IMG/VR virus record: IMGVR_UViG_3300046001_009725
Location: 1-26,087 of that record
Strand: one strand, 5' to 3'
Length of the DNA stretch: 26,087 bases
From: a virus
The notes beneath the pieces were generated by a model, which saw only the letters and a list, made by a program, of their open reading frames with translations, had not been told where the DNA came from and ran no database searches. Positions 7,365 to 15,819 of this stretch are shown piece by piece. The stretch's first letter is position 1; the number at the start of each line of letters is the position of its first letter. Position numbers and translations under genes: made by a program.

Positions 7365-8399
7365 ATGTCTCGCGTCCTTTCCCGCAGCATCTACGCCGGT
7401 TCGCTCGGCATCGTCACCGATGGCGACTCCGTCGCGAACTACGCTGACCAGCCCTCGTCGGGCGACGCGATCCAATGGGTCCGCGCCGCCGAGATCAGCA
7501 TCACCGAGGCCGCAAACAGCCTGCTGGTCGATGATCTCGCCGGGTCGGGCTCCGGCGTGGAGGGGGCTCGCTTCGTCGCCTCCAACAGCGCCACGGGCGG
7601 CATCCGGCTCGCCGCGACCTTCGTGGAGATGGGTGCGGTGCTGGCCTGGGCCCTGGGCGGCACCCCGGCGACCACGGGCGCCGGCCCCTACACGCACACC
7701 TACCCGGTCGGCCTGAATGCGCCGTGGCGGTCGGTGTTCTCGCGCTACACCGCTGCCGACGGCACCGGCCTCCAAGACGAATGGCGCTGCCTCCAAGTGG
7801 ACAGCCTGACCATCGACCTGAACGCGGACGCCATCGCTTACGCCACCCTCAACGTGACCGGCGCTGCCGCCCTCCGCTCGTCCGTCTACCAGCTTGGCGT
7901 TGCCTCCACCGAAACGCCCGCCGCCGCCACGATGGTGGCCGCGGCCCCGATCCTCGGCAGCCTGAGCGGTGTGCTGAGCTGGGGCGGGAACAGCGTCGCC
8001 GCGCGGAAGGCCTCGCTCACCATCACCCGCCCGCTCGACCGCGCTACCGACTTCGGCAACGCGATCCCCGGAGAGGGCGTGCTGAGCGGCCCTGTCTCGG
8101 TGGCTCTCACCGTGACCCGCGCCGCCGACGAAGCCGACTCGGCGACGCTCCGGGCGGCACTGATGGCTGGCACCGCTGCTGACCTGTCGCTGGCCTTCAC
8201 CTCCGGGACCAAGACGTTCACGGTGTACCTCGAAAACGCCGTCGTCATCAGCCGTTCGGCGCCCTTCACCGCTGGCGGCGCCCTCCCGGAGACGCTGGAG
8301 TTCCGGGCGCAGGCCTTGGAGACGGCCGACTACGGCGCCAAGATCGTGGTGGTCAACGCCGCCTCGGCCGCCGTCACCACCAACGGGACGATGGCCTGA
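7365..8399 (+). CDS. Major tail tube protein
   Basis: A 344-residue putative tail tube subunit. The start is ATG 7365, with GGAGG at 7354-7358; an in-frame ATG 7344 lies inside the upstream gene. The sequence is a long series of beta strands typical of tail tube proteins (RSIYAGSLGIVTDGD, WVRAAEISITEAAN, FVEMGAVLAWALGG, DSLTIDLNADAIAYATLNVTG, KASLTITRPLDRATD, VSVALTVTRAADEADS, LPETLEFRAQALETADYGAKI). Its size and location, two genes before the tape measure, match the canonical order. It would polymerise into the DNA-conducting tube. Assignment is by composition and context. Confidence 0.65.
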   Translation: MSRVLSRSIYAGSLGIVTDGDSVANYADQPSSGDAIQWVRAAEISITEAANSLLVDDLAGSGSGVEGARFVASNSATGGIRLAATFVEMGAVLAWALGGTPATTGAGPYTHTYPVGLNAPWRSVFSRYTAADGTGLQDEWRCLQVDSLTIDLNADAIAYATLNVTGAAALRSSVYQLGVASTETPAAATMVAAAPILGSLSGVLSWGGNSVAARKASLTITRPLDRATDFGNAIPGEGVLSGPVSVALTVTRAADEADSATLRAALMAGTAADLSLAFTSGTKTFTVYLENAVVISRSAPFTAGGALPETLEFRAQALETADYGAKIVVVNAASAAVTTNGTMA

Positions 8400-9373
8400 T
8401 GGCCCCTGGCGCCGCCGTCATCGCCCGCGCCCTGTCGCAGCCTCCGCTCACCGGGGGCCTGCTGCCGGGCGTCACCGCGCTGTGGTGGCGGGCGCCCACC
8501 GCCGAGGAGGAGGACGCGCACCGGGGGCTCATCGAGGCCCTCGGGAAGCCGCTCGATGAGGATGGGGCCGCGGTCCTGCTCGACTTCTGCCTGAGCCTCG
8601 TGGTCGGGTGGTGGGGCAGGGTCGAAGGCGAGGATGACCTGACACCCATTGGCGACCCCATCCCCTGCCGCATGCGCCGCGGGGTGTCCTCGCCCGACCA
8701 GCCGCTGCCGTGGCTGCCGGTGGAGCTCGCCGAGGGGCACCACGACGTCCTCATCTACGCCGTGACGCGCGCCATTCAGACCCGCGCCCTCGCCTCGCGG
8801 CTCATCGCCATCGCCGGGCACGTCGCGCCGCCCGAGGGGTGCATCCCGGTCCCGACCTGCCTCGGCTTCGTCGGCGTCCGGCTCGCTCACTGGCCTCGGC
8901 TCGCGAGGCACCCCGAGGTGCGCCTGCGGTGCCTGGGCGCGGCGCTCGCCCCGTGGCGCGACGGCGAGGACGGCGAGGAGCGGCGTCCCGATTGGCTGCT
9001 GCTCATGGGCGATGTGGCTGCCTTCGTGGGCTGGCGCGTGGTCGATGCCACGTGGGTTCCCTGCAAGGCGACCCCGCTGGCCGGTGGCGACGGCGACCTG
9101 TGGGCGGGCTCGCTCACCGCCGCCGATGTGGCCGCCCTGTGGCGCGCGGCGCTGGCCCCGGCGCTCGATGCCGCCGCCGTCGTTCGGGATTGGCTGCCGG
9201 TGCGCGGGGAGGGCGACGCGCTGCCGCCGCTTCCGAGCGCAAGCACGGAGCCGTGGCTGGAGGATGAAGGGTACCAGGCCCTCGGCCCCGAGGCCCGGAG
9301 CTGGGCGCGGGCCGCCTGGGCCCATGCCCTGACGCAGCAGGCCGCCGCCCTCGGCCGACCCGTGGTAGGGTAG
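8399..9373 (+). CDS. Protein in tail assembly chaperone position (unrecognised)
   Basis: A 324-residue protein starting at ATG 8399 in a one-base overlap with the tail tube stop. It sits where siphoviruses place their tail assembly chaperones, between tube and tape measure. It is unusually rich in Trp and Cys for the window (LLDFCLSLVVGWWG, IPCRMRRG, PTCLGFVG, LHWP-type segments), with a helical C-terminus (ARSWARAAWAHALTQQAAALG). Most siphovirus chaperones are two overlapping frames joined by a -1 frameshift; here one open frame spans the interval and I see no classical slippery heptamer near its end. It is either a single-frame chaperone or another tail protein. Confidence 0.5.
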   Translation: MAPGAAVIARALSQPPLTGGLLPGVTALWWRAPTAEEEDAHRGLIEALGKPLDEDGAAVLLDFCLSLVVGWWGRVEGEDDLTPIGDPIPCRMRRGVSSPDQPLPWLPVELAEGHHDVLIYAVTRAIQTRALASRLIAIAGHVAPPEGCIPVPTCLGFVGVRLAHWPRLARHPEVRLRCLGAALAPWRDGEDGEERRPDWLLLMGDVAAFVGWRVVDATWVPCKATPLAGGDGDLWAGSLTAADVAALWRAALAPALDAAAVVRDWLPVRGEGDALPPLPSASTEPWLEDEGYQALGPEARSWARAAWAHALTQQAAALGRPVVG

Positions 9374-9376
9374 CGC

Positions 9377-12034
9377 ATGGCCGACCGCCGCGTCACGTAC
9401 CAGCTGTCGATCCTCGCGGGCAAAAGCCCCGAGGTTCTGCGGAGCGTTGCGAAGGAGGCGCAGGCCGCCGCCGCAGCCATCACCGCGCTGAGCGAGGCGC
9501 AGGCCAAGGCCGCGGGGTCGCTGGCCGGCACCGGGCGCGCGACTGTGCAGGGCGCTATCAGCGGCACGTCGGCGTCTGCGGTCATCGGCGCGGGCAGCGC
9601 GGCGCGCGACCCGGCGCAGGTAGCGGCGCGGGCCGCCGAGAAGGCCGCCGCCGACGAGGCGAAGGCCGAGGCCAAGGCCGTCGCCAAGGCCAAGAGCGAC
9701 GCCGCGCGGGCCGCCGCCAAGGTTCAGCGGGACGAAGACGCCCGCACCGCCCGCGCCGAGCGCGAGTATGAGCGCCAGCGGCAGGCCTTCGTGCGGCAGT
9801 CCGAGGGCGCCATCCGGGGCAAGGCCGCGCTGGAGATCGAGCGGGCGCGCGCCGTCCGGGATGAGCTCGAGAAGCTGGGCAAGCTCGATGCAGACCGGGC
9901 CATCGTCATCGAGGAGCGCATCACCGCGATCCAGCAGGACGCAGAGACGCGCAGCGCGCAGCTTTTGGCTCGTGGGGTGGACCCCAACAAGGCCTTTGGG
10001 GCTGGCGGCACGCGGGAGACGGCCATCGGTGGCGGTGTCCTGTCGAGCTTCTTTGACCTGATTCTCGGCAAGGTCGGCGGGTCGGGTGGCGGCACCGGGG
10101 CCGAGGCCGGGGTGCGGAACTTTAGCGCCATCACCGAGAAGGCCGCCGATGTCGCTGGGAAGGCCGACACCGCGCTCAAGACCCTCGCCGGCGCCCTCGG
10201 CGTCATCAGCCCCGAGGCTGAGGCTGCGGCTACCGCAGCGGGCGACCTTGTTGGCTCGCTGGAGGTGCTGCTGACCCCGGCCGGCGCCGTCGTCGGGGCT
10301 GGGGCCGGCGTTGCCGCAAGCTTCGCAGCGGTCGGCGCTGCCTCCGTGGCCGCGGTCTTCCACATCGCTGGGATGGCCGATGAGCTGCGGCAACTGAGCA
10401 AGCTCAGCGGCGTGGAGCTTGTGCCCGAGGCCAGCATCGCCGGGGCCGAGCGCGCCGCCGACGCCCTCGGCGACGTGTCGCTGGCCGGGACGGCGATGGC
10501 GGGCGTGCTCGCTGGAGCGGCGGCCCCGGCGCTGGAGGAACTCGCGCGCGATCTGCTCGCGGTCGGGCTTCTCGCGGCTAAGAGCTTCGACGGCATGCTG
10601 AACGGCGCTGGGGCGTTCGCGGATTACGTTACGGATAGCTTTGGGCAGGCCGTTGGGTTGGGCTTGACGTGGCCGTTTGAGCTTGCAACGCTCGCGGTCG
10701 AGAAGTACCTGACGGCGCTCAACTCCATCATGGAGGCCACCGGCGTCCCGCAGGCCGTGCGCGCCCCCTTCATCGCAGCGCAAAACGCTGTGATGGACTT
10801 GGCCGACGACATCGCCAACCTGCGCGGGCAGGCCGGGAACGCCGTCGCTGGCGCGGTTCGCAGCGTCGCCGCCGACGTGGGCACCGGCTACCGGCTGCTG
10901 GCGGGCGAGGTAGACGGGCTGGCCGAGGCCTACGCGGACGCAGACAAGCTGCTCGCCGGCCGCAAGGCACAGCGCGCCGCCGAGGCCGCCGACGCTGCGG
11001 GCTCGCCAGCCGCCGACGCCGCCGACGCCATCAAGGCCGAGGCCGACGCCACCGCGCAGGCCATCGCCGCCCTCGTGGCGCAGGTGGCGGACCTCCGCGA
11101 CAGCACGGCCGCGCCCCTCGCTGAGATCGCCACCCGCTACCAGCGGCTCCGCATGGAGCTCTATGGCGTGGCGCAGGCCGCGGGCGAGGCCGGGGCCGCC
11201 ATCGCAGCGCAGGCGGCGGTGGAGCTTGACGCCGCCGAGGAGCGCGACCGGGCCGCCGCGGTCGCCGAGTCCGTGGCGCTCACGAACGCCGACATCGCCG
11301 CCTCCGACAGCCGCCGCCGCGCCGAGTACGAAGCGCAGGCCGCGCGGCCGGGGCAGATCGTTGGCATGGCCGGCGCCGCCTCGCAGCAGCTACAGCAGGG
11401 GAACATCGTCGGGGCGGTGGGCGCCGCGACCGGCATCCCGCAGATCGCCATCGCGGGCGAGGCCCTCGGCATCTTGGCGACGTTGGGTGAGCTCGGCGAG
11501 GAGGAGCTGCGGACCCGCGGGGAGACCTTCGCGCGGGCGGTGGGCGAGGGGCTCCGCATCCTGCCGGGTCTCATCCTCGACATCCTCCCCGACCTTGCCC
11601 TCGCGCTGGCCGAGGGGGTCGCCGACGCGCTGCTCGACCTCCCCGCCGCCATCGGCCAGGCCATTCGAGATGCCTTCCGCGGCAACAACGACGACCCCAA
11701 CCAAATGGTCGGCGGCGCCCTGGGCGGTGCGGCAGCAGGCGCGGCAACCGGGGCCATCTTCGGCGGGCCCGTCGGCGCCCTCATCGGGGCAGGCATCGGC
11801 GCGGTAGCTGGCGGCCTCGCTGGCCGGGCAGCCGACCGTAACGAAGAGGCGAACCGCTCCCGCAGCGCCGCCGAGTCGGACCTCGCCGCAGGCATCGGCG
11901 CCCAGCCCCGGACGCGCCGACCGGATAGCCGGGCGGTGTCCGTCGCCCTCACGGTGCGCGGCTCGGGAGTGGGGATGCAGCGCGCCATCGACCTCGACAC
12001 CGGCCCCTATGGGCGCCTCGTGGGGGCCCGGTGA
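9377..12034 (+). CDS. Tape measure protein
   Basis: An 885-residue tape measure protein, which sets tail length and occupies the tail lumen. The N-terminal 170 residues are Ala/Lys/Arg/Glu-rich heptad-like helix (AAEKAAADEAKAEAKAVAKAK). They are followed by hydrophobic segments between about 240 and 500 and a second long coiled-coil zone around 530-680. Residues about 775-825 form a glycine-zipper-like membrane segment (GALGGAAAGAATGAIFGG, then ALIGAGIGAVAGGLAG), commonly seen in tape measures and possibly involved in DNA passage through the host membrane. It is the largest gene in the window and follows the tube gene. The start is ATG 9377, with GGTAGGG upstream. Confidence 0.9.
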   Translation: MADRRVTYQLSILAGKSPEVLRSVAKEAQAAAAAITALSEAQAKAAGSLAGTGRATVQGAISGTSASAVIGAGSAARDPAQVAARAAEKAAADEAKAEAKAVAKAKSDAARAAAKVQRDEDARTARAEREYERQRQAFVRQSEGAIRGKAALEIERARAVRDELEKLGKLDADRAIVIEERITAIQQDAETRSAQLLARGVDPNKAFGAGGTRETAIGGGVLSSFFDLILGKVGGSGGGTGAEAGVRNFSAITEKAADVAGKADTALKTLAGALGVISPEAEAAATAAGDLVGSLEVLLTPAGAVVGAGAGVAASFAAVGAASVAAVFHIAGMADELRQLSKLSGVELVPEASIAGAERAADALGDVSLAGTAMAGVLAGAAAPALEELARDLLAVGLLAAKSFDGMLNGAGAFADYVTDSFGQAVGLGLTWPFELATLAVEKYLTALNSIMEATGVPQAVRAPFIAAQNAVMDLADDIANLRGQAGNAVAGAVRSVAADVGTGYRLLAGEVDGLAEAYADADKLLAGRKAQRAAEAADAAGSPAADAADAIKAEADATAQAIAALVAQVADLRDSTAAPLAEIATRYQRLRMELYGVAQAAGEAGAAIAAQAAVELDAAEERDRAAAVAESVALTNADIAASDSRRRAEYEAQAARPGQIVGMAGAASQQLQQGNIVGAVGAATGIPQIAIAGEALGILATLGELGEEELRTRGETFARAVGEGLRILPGLILDILPDLALALAEGVADALLDLPAAIGQAIRDAFRGNNDDPNQMVGGALGGAAAGAATGAIFGGPVGALIGAGIGAVAGGLAGRAADRNEEANRSRSAAESDLAAGIGAQPRTRRPDSRAVSVALTVRGSGVGMQRAIDLDTGPYGRLVGAR

Positions 12035-12804
12035 GCGCCGGGCTTCTGTGGTGGACGCCCGCCGTGGGCGCGCCCCTGGTGTCCGTGGCGGTGCGGGTCG
12101 CGAGCTTCCAGCCCAGACCGGAGCGCCAAGGCACGGCCTCGCAGTCCATTGGCGGCACTGTGCGGCACAGCACGCTCGGGCAGGCCGACCGCCTCACCAT
12201 CACGCTCGGCGCCGCGCTCGACCCGACCGGAGACGCCACCGAGCGCACGGTGCGCGACCGGCTGCACTCTCTGGCCGACCACCTGCTGCGCGGGGAGTCC
12301 ATCGGCGTCGCCGCCTTCGCCGCCGAAGCCTGGGCCGGGCAGGCCACGGGCTACCTCGGGGCGGCCGGCGACATCGGCTTTGCAGCCTTCCAGACGCTTC
12401 CGGCCGGCGTCGCCGGGACGATGGTGGCCGGCGGCCGGGTCGTGCTGCGCGACCTCGGGGGCGTGCTGCGCCGCGAGGAGGGGCGGCTGGCGTCGTCTTC
12501 GTCGCCCACCTACACCCTGGCGTCTGGTGTGCTCGGCCCGTTCAGCGGCCCGGTGCTCATCCGAGAGCGGCACACCTACCCGGCGCTCCGGCTCGCGCCC
12601 GATGCCCGCGACGCCTTGCAGGTGGCTGACGCCGACGGCCTCGTCTACCGGGTGGCCCTCGACCTCATCCAAGACGTCGCCGCCGAGCAGGCCTTGGCAG
12701 AAGCCGGGGCCGAGCAGGGCGCCCAGCGCGCCGCGCTCAGCGGGCCCTCGCGCCCGACCGGGTGGCGGCCGTCGCGCACCTCGATCCCGTGGGGCCCGGC
12801 GTGA
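12031..12804 (+). CDS. Distal tail protein (hypothetical)
   Basis: A 257-residue protein starting at GTG 12031 in a GTGA overlap with the tape measure stop. The body is beta-rich with alternating strands (VSVAVRVASFQPRP, GGTVRHSTLGQADRLTITLGAAL, GPVLIRERHTYPALRLA). It ends in an Ala/Glu helix (VAAEQALAEAGAEQGAQRAA) and a basic tail. The first gene after a tape measure is usually a distal tail (Dit-like) or tail-tip protein connecting the tube to the baseplate. That role is inferred by position; I do not see a diagnostic motif. Confidence 0.55.
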   Translation: MSAGLLWWTPAVGAPLVSVAVRVASFQPRPERQGTASQSIGGTVRHSTLGQADRLTITLGAALDPTGDATERTVRDRLHSLADHLLRGESIGVAAFAAEAWAGQATGYLGAAGDIGFAAFQTLPAGVAGTMVAGGRVVLRDLGGVLRREEGRLASSSSPTYTLASGVLGPFSGPVLIRERHTYPALRLAPDARDALQVADADGLVYRVALDLIQDVAAEQALAEAGAEQGAQRAALSGPSRPTGWRPSRTSIPWGPA

Positions 12805-14330
12805 CGTGGGCGGGCGGCTGGGCCGCCTCGCTGGCGCAGGGGCGGGCCTCGCTGAAGGTGCTGCTCGGGCCGCTCGGCGCGCCGGCCGTGACCATCGGCG
12901 ACGACGAACTGGAGGCGCCCGTGGTGGTGAGCGGCGGCGGGCTGCGCCTGCGCGACTGGCAGACCTCGGCGCCGCAGCTCCGGGTCGCGCTGCGCGGCAC
13001 GCCGCTCCGGCTCGCTGCGGTGCGCGGGGTCGCTCCGGGCGCGACTGTGCAGCTACAACTCGAGACGGTGGCCGGGTCGGAGCGCGTCTTTGCGGGCCGG
13101 TTGCGCGAGTCCGTGACGACGGAGCCGGGCCGGCTGGAGCTCGTGGTGGACGGCGCCGAGACGTGGGCGCAGAGCAGGTATGCGGCGACCGGGTGGCGGC
13201 CGGGGTTGTGGGATGGGCTCACCGGGTCGAGCACCATCACGGCGACCTTCACGCCCGGCGACACCACGCTGAACACCGCGATCCCGTCGACGCCCTTCTG
13301 CCCTGGGCCGGCGGGCACCTCGTGGGTGCTCATCCACGTGGACATCGGGAGCGGCTACTACCTCGCCGCGAATACGCACGCGGTCGGCCTTCTCAGCGGG
13401 GTGACGGTGCTCCAGTGGGACGCCGCGGGCTCCGCTCCGACCGCCGCGCCGCCAGGGACCGCCATCACCTACGGCCCGCTCGTAGCGGGCTCGCCCCTCG
13501 ATGTCCTGCTGCGGACGCTCATCAGCTCCGGGGCCGGCACGGGCGGCTACGACGTGCTCCCCGATGGGCTCGCCATCCCGGCCGGGCTCGTGGACACCGT
13601 CGATGCGGCGGCGCTTGCGTCCTGCGTCGGAGCGGTCGGGGTGACCGACTACTTCACCTTTGGCGCCACGGAGCCGCAACGCACCCCGGAAGGCGGGGAG
13701 CTCCTCGCCTGGGCTGCCTACCTCGGGCTGTGGCTGTGCCAGCGCCAGGGCATGCTCACCGTGCGGGCCGCGGTCGACCCCCACGAATCGACCGCGTGGG
13801 CCGCGCTCTACGTGGGCGACGTGACCGACGCGCTTCTGCTCGGGGTCGGGCCTCATTCGACGCGCGCGCCCGACTCCATCCCCGAGTATCTCGGGGTTCG
13901 CCTCTACATGGTGGGCTCGGGCACCTCCGGCGGCGCCACACACATCATCTTCTACGACCCCTCGCGCGGCAGCACCACGCCCTACACGCATCCCGTCGGC
14001 GAGAGCGGCCTTGACGTGGCATATCCGGCCGAAGTCATCGCCCTTGCGCGCCTCGCCGAGACGGCCGGATGGACCGCGCACTACGACGACCTCGCGCGGC
14101 GCTTGCTCCCGTGGTGGGGCCGCCAGTGTGAAGCGGTCGAGGTGGTCTTGGGTGGCGAGGCAATGGGCTGGGCTTGCGGCGACCTCGTCAGCGTCACCAG
14201 CATCGCCATCCCCGGCCCCGCCGCTGATGGTGGCGTGGCCGTCGGCCGGCGCGCGCTGTGGGTGCCGACGGCGTGGGACTGGACGGCTCGCCAGGTCGCG
14301 GGCACCCTCTACCTCCTCGCCGCGGGATAA
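12801..14330 (+). CDS. Tail tip / baseplate hub-like protein
   Basis: A 509-residue protein starting at GTG 12801 in a GTGA overlap; GTG 12762 is an alternative inside the previous gene. The N-terminal third is beta-rich (LELVVDGAETW). Around residues 225-270 a PLDVLLRTLISSG helix followed by GGYDVLPDGLAIP resembles a recurring pattern in phage tail-tip proteins. The C-terminal part mixes strands with Trp-rich segments (ATAWAALYVGDV-like, GWTAHYDDLARRLLPWWG) and ends YLLAAG. It is the last large virion gene in the block. A hub or receptor-binding role is inferred from gene order. Confidence 0.55.
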   Translation: MTWAGGWAASLAQGRASLKVLLGPLGAPAVTIGDDELEAPVVVSGGGLRLRDWQTSAPQLRVALRGTPLRLAAVRGVAPGATVQLQLETVAGSERVFAGRLRESVTTEPGRLELVVDGAETWAQSRYAATGWRPGLWDGLTGSSTITATFTPGDTTLNTAIPSTPFCPGPAGTSWVLIHVDIGSGYYLAANTHAVGLLSGVTVLQWDAAGSAPTAAPPGTAITYGPLVAGSPLDVLLRTLISSGAGTGGYDVLPDGLAIPAGLVDTVDAAALASCVGAVGVTDYFTFGATEPQRTPEGGELLAWAAYLGLWLCQRQGMLTVRAAVDPHESTAWAALYVGDVTDALLLGVGPHSTRAPDSIPEYLGVRLYMVGSGTSGGATHIIFYDPSRGSTTPYTHPVGESGLDVAYPAEVIALARLAETAGWTAHYDDLARRLLPWWGRQCEAVEVVLGGEAMGWACGDLVSVTSIAIPGPAADGGVAVGRRALWVPTAWDWTARQVAGTLYLLAAG

Positions 14331-14338
14331 GCTGCGCC

Positions 14339-14653
14339 ATGCCCTTCGCCCTCTACCTCGCCCAGGCCGCTGTCCCCATCGCCGCCGACGTCCCGCCCGA
14401 CCTGCTCGCCGCAGGCGCCGGCATCGCTGGCGCAGTCGGCGCGGGCAGCGTCGGCGGCCTTGTCTGGCGCGTCGTCGGGACCATCGTCACCGAAGTCCGC
14501 GCATCGATGGCCAAAACCGAGGCCCGCGTGGACGCAGTCGAGGCCGCCCTCGGCGAGCTTCGCGCGGACCTGCGGGTAGCGGCGGCGCACGCGCAGGGCC
14601 GAGACGCGCTGATCGAGAGCGCAATCAAGCGCATCCATGAGGCCACCCGATGA
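14339..14653 (+). CDS. Small membrane protein with coiled-coil (lysis-accessory candidate)
   Basis: A 104-residue protein starting at ATG 14339, 8 bases after the previous stop; the earlier in-frame ATG 14258 lies inside that gene. Residues about 24-52 form a Gly/Ala/Val-rich hydrophobic stretch (LLAAGAGIAGAVGAGSVGG) compatible with one membrane helix. Residues about 55-104 form a heptad-like helix (ARVDAVEAALGELRADLRVAA). An N-terminal anchor followed by a coiled coil is the plan of inner-membrane spanins and of some holin-associated proteins. Position after the tail genes and before another single-TM protein supports a lysis accessory role, without a family match. Confidence 0.5.
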   Translation: MPFALYLAQAAVPIAADVPPDLLAAGAGIAGAVGAGSVGGLVWRVVGTIVTEVRASMAKTEARVDAVEAALGELRADLRVAAAHAQGRDALIESAIKRIHEATR

Positions 14654-14865
14654 GTCTTGCCATCGCCGTCTCCGAGCCCGCGCCCCCGACCCCCGACCGG
14701 CACCGCCGCCCCCTTGAGCAGCCCCGCCGGGAGTTGCTGCTGTCCGCCGCGGTCCTTCTCGCGGCCAGCCTACTTCTCGGCCCGGACCTGCCCCCCTGCC
14801 CACCCGCGCCCGCGGAGCCGCCCGACGCCCGGCCGTCGCTCCCCGGCCGCCTGACCGGAGCCTGA
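14650..14865 (+). CDS. Small single-TM protein (holin/spanin candidate)
   Basis: A 71-residue protein in an ATGA overlap with the preceding gene. An Arg-rich, Pro-rich N-terminus (DRHRRPLEQPRRE) leads to one hydrophobic segment (LLLSAAVLLAASLLLG, residues about 29-44) and then a Pro-rich tail (PDLPPCPPAPAEPP). The positive charges before the segment predict an N-in, C-out topology. There is no proper lipobox before the Cys, so it is probably not a lipoprotein. A single-TM holin or spanin partner of the preceding protein is possible. Assignment is by topology and neighbours only. Confidence 0.45.
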   Translation: MSLAIAVSEPAPPTPDRHRRPLEQPRRELLLSAAVLLAASLLLGPDLPPCPPAPAEPPDARPSLPGRLTGA

Positions 14866-14867
14866 CC

Positions 14868-15140
14868 ATGCACGCCCCCATCCTCGACAGCGACCACGCC
14901 CCCGACAACCTCACCCCCGACGACCCGTCTTGGGCCGCGGCCTGCGCGGAGTTCGGCGCCGAAGCCCGGACCCACGCCGCGGACATCGACCCCGACCGCC
15001 TCCGCGCGGCGGCCTTCATCTTCATCGACGTCGGCGGCCTCGTTGACCACGACTTCATCGCCCACGGCGACCGCGCCCCGCTGATCTCCGCACTCCGGGC
15101 CATGCTCGCCGCTCTGGAGGCGTCCGATGTGCAGGCCTGA
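14868..15140 (+). CDS. Hypothetical protein (90 aa)
   Basis: A 90-residue acidic protein starting two bases after the previous stop. The N-terminus is Asp/Pro-rich (LDSDHAPDNLTPDDPSWAAACAEFG); the middle has a hydrophobic strand (AAAFIFIDVGGLVDHDFIAHGD) and the end is a helix (ALRAMLAALEASD). No membrane segment or zinc motif. It overlaps the next start by 14 bases. Function unknown. Confidence 0.55.
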   Translation: MHAPILDSDHAPDNLTPDDPSWAAACAEFGAEARTHAADIDPDRLRAAAFIFIDVGGLVDHDFIAHGDRAPLISALRAMLAALEASDVQA

Positions 15141-15486
15141 TTCGTGTTGGTCCCCGCCCGTCTGCATCAACCCCCTCGCGCTCCCCGCCGCGCGCCGCTT
15201 CGACCTCGTCTGGAGCCGCTCCATCCCCGGCCACCCGACCGGCTGGGGCGAGAGCACCGGCACCGGAGAGCACGTCAGCAGCGCCGAGTGGGCCAGCATC
15301 ACCGGAGCCGCCCTGACCAGCGAAGCCGCCATGCTGGCCGCTCTCAACGCCAGCGCGGCAGCCCCGGCGTGGGCGCGTGCCGAGGCGAAGGCCCTCGCTC
15401 ACGGCGGGCAGCCCGCGGTGGACGCGCTCGTGACGCTGATGCGCGCCCGGTGCGTCAGGTGGAACGGCAAGCCGCTGGACTGGTAG
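15127..15486 (+). CDS. Hypothetical protein, last gene of the plus-strand late block
   Basis: A 119-residue protein starting at ATG 15127 with GGAGG at 15116-15120. The N-terminus has three Cys within the first 13 residues (MCRPDSCWSPPVC), followed by a polar region (RFDLVWSRSIPGHPTGWGE) and an Ala-rich helix (AAMLAALNASAAAPAWARAEAKAL). It ends one base before the stop of the convergent minus-strand gene, so no intergenic terminator separates the two transcripts. Function unknown. Confidence 0.55.
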   Translation: MCRPDSCWSPPVCINPLALPAARRFDLVWSRSIPGHPTGWGESTGTGEHVSSAEWASITGAALTSEAAMLAALNASAAAPAWARAEAKALAHGGQPAVDALVTLMRARCVRWNGKPLDW

Positions 15487-15487
15487 C

Positions 15488-15718
15488 TCAGCGCGAGGCT
15501 CTGCCCCAGAGCACCCCGCCGCGCCACGCCAGCCACACGGCAGCCCCCGCGACGCCCCGGCCGGTCACCAACATCGCGAGCAGAAGCGCCGAGACGGCAG
15601 CGTGAAGGCGCCAGTCTGCGGCGCTTTCGGCTGTCTCGGCGGTGTCGGCCCGAAGCGACGACGCCCTCACGTCGAGCCCGAGGATCGTGGTCAGCCGCTC
15701 GCGCTCCGCATCGTGCAT
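15488..15718 (-). CDS. Small membrane protein, last gene of the leftward accessory block
   Basis: A 76-residue protein on the minus strand. The start is placed at ATG 15718 with GGGGG about 7 bases upstream; ATG 15781, giving 97 residues with an Arg-rich extension, is an alternative. A charged N-terminal helix (HDAERERLTTILGLDVRASSL, residues 2-22) precedes a hydrophobic segment (AAVSALLLAMLVTGRGVAGA, about residues 40-59) and an Arg/Trp-rich end (WLAWRGGVLWGRASR). It is probably membrane-associated. It is the last gene of the leftward block and meets the late block tail to tail. Confidence 0.5.
   Translation of the reverse strand: MHDAERERLTTILGLDVRASSLRADTAETAESAADWRLHAAVSALLLAMLVTGRGVAGAAVWLAWRGGVLWGRASR
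15498..15512. other. Short hairpin at the convergent gene junction
   Basis: A perfect 6-bp stem (GCTCTG at 15498-15503 with CAGAGC at 15507-15512) with a 3-base loop lies 11 bases past the late block stop, within the end of the minus-strand gene. It has no T run on either strand. It could weakly aid termination or mRNA 3'-end protection where the two operons collide, but may be chance. Confidence 0.25.
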
Positions 15719-15819
15719 CAGGGCACCCCCACGGCGCCGCCGGCTCCGGTGGAGCGCGTAGAGCGGAGCCTGTGCGGGCATCCTACCCCGGAGAGGTCCG
15801 GGGCGGGTTTCGGGCGGTG

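Noticed and set aside
10620-10700. TTGACG-like string in the less GC-rich patch of the tape measure gene
   Set aside because: No acceptable -10 at 16-18 bases; the patch encodes a hydrophobic segment of the tape measure, which explains its base use.
8330-10783. Very long minus-strand frame (817 codons) opposite the tail tube, chaperone-position and tape measure genes
   Set aside because: Mirror of strongly biased plus-strand genes in high-GC DNA; composition is Gly/Arg/Pro/Ala-rich without domains, and no promoter or ribosome site supports it.
15482-15512. tRNA-like GGTAGCTCAG string followed by a hairpin
   Set aside because: No matching acceptor stem, D-stem pairing or TTCGA-type T loop follows; it arises from coding sequence at a gene end.
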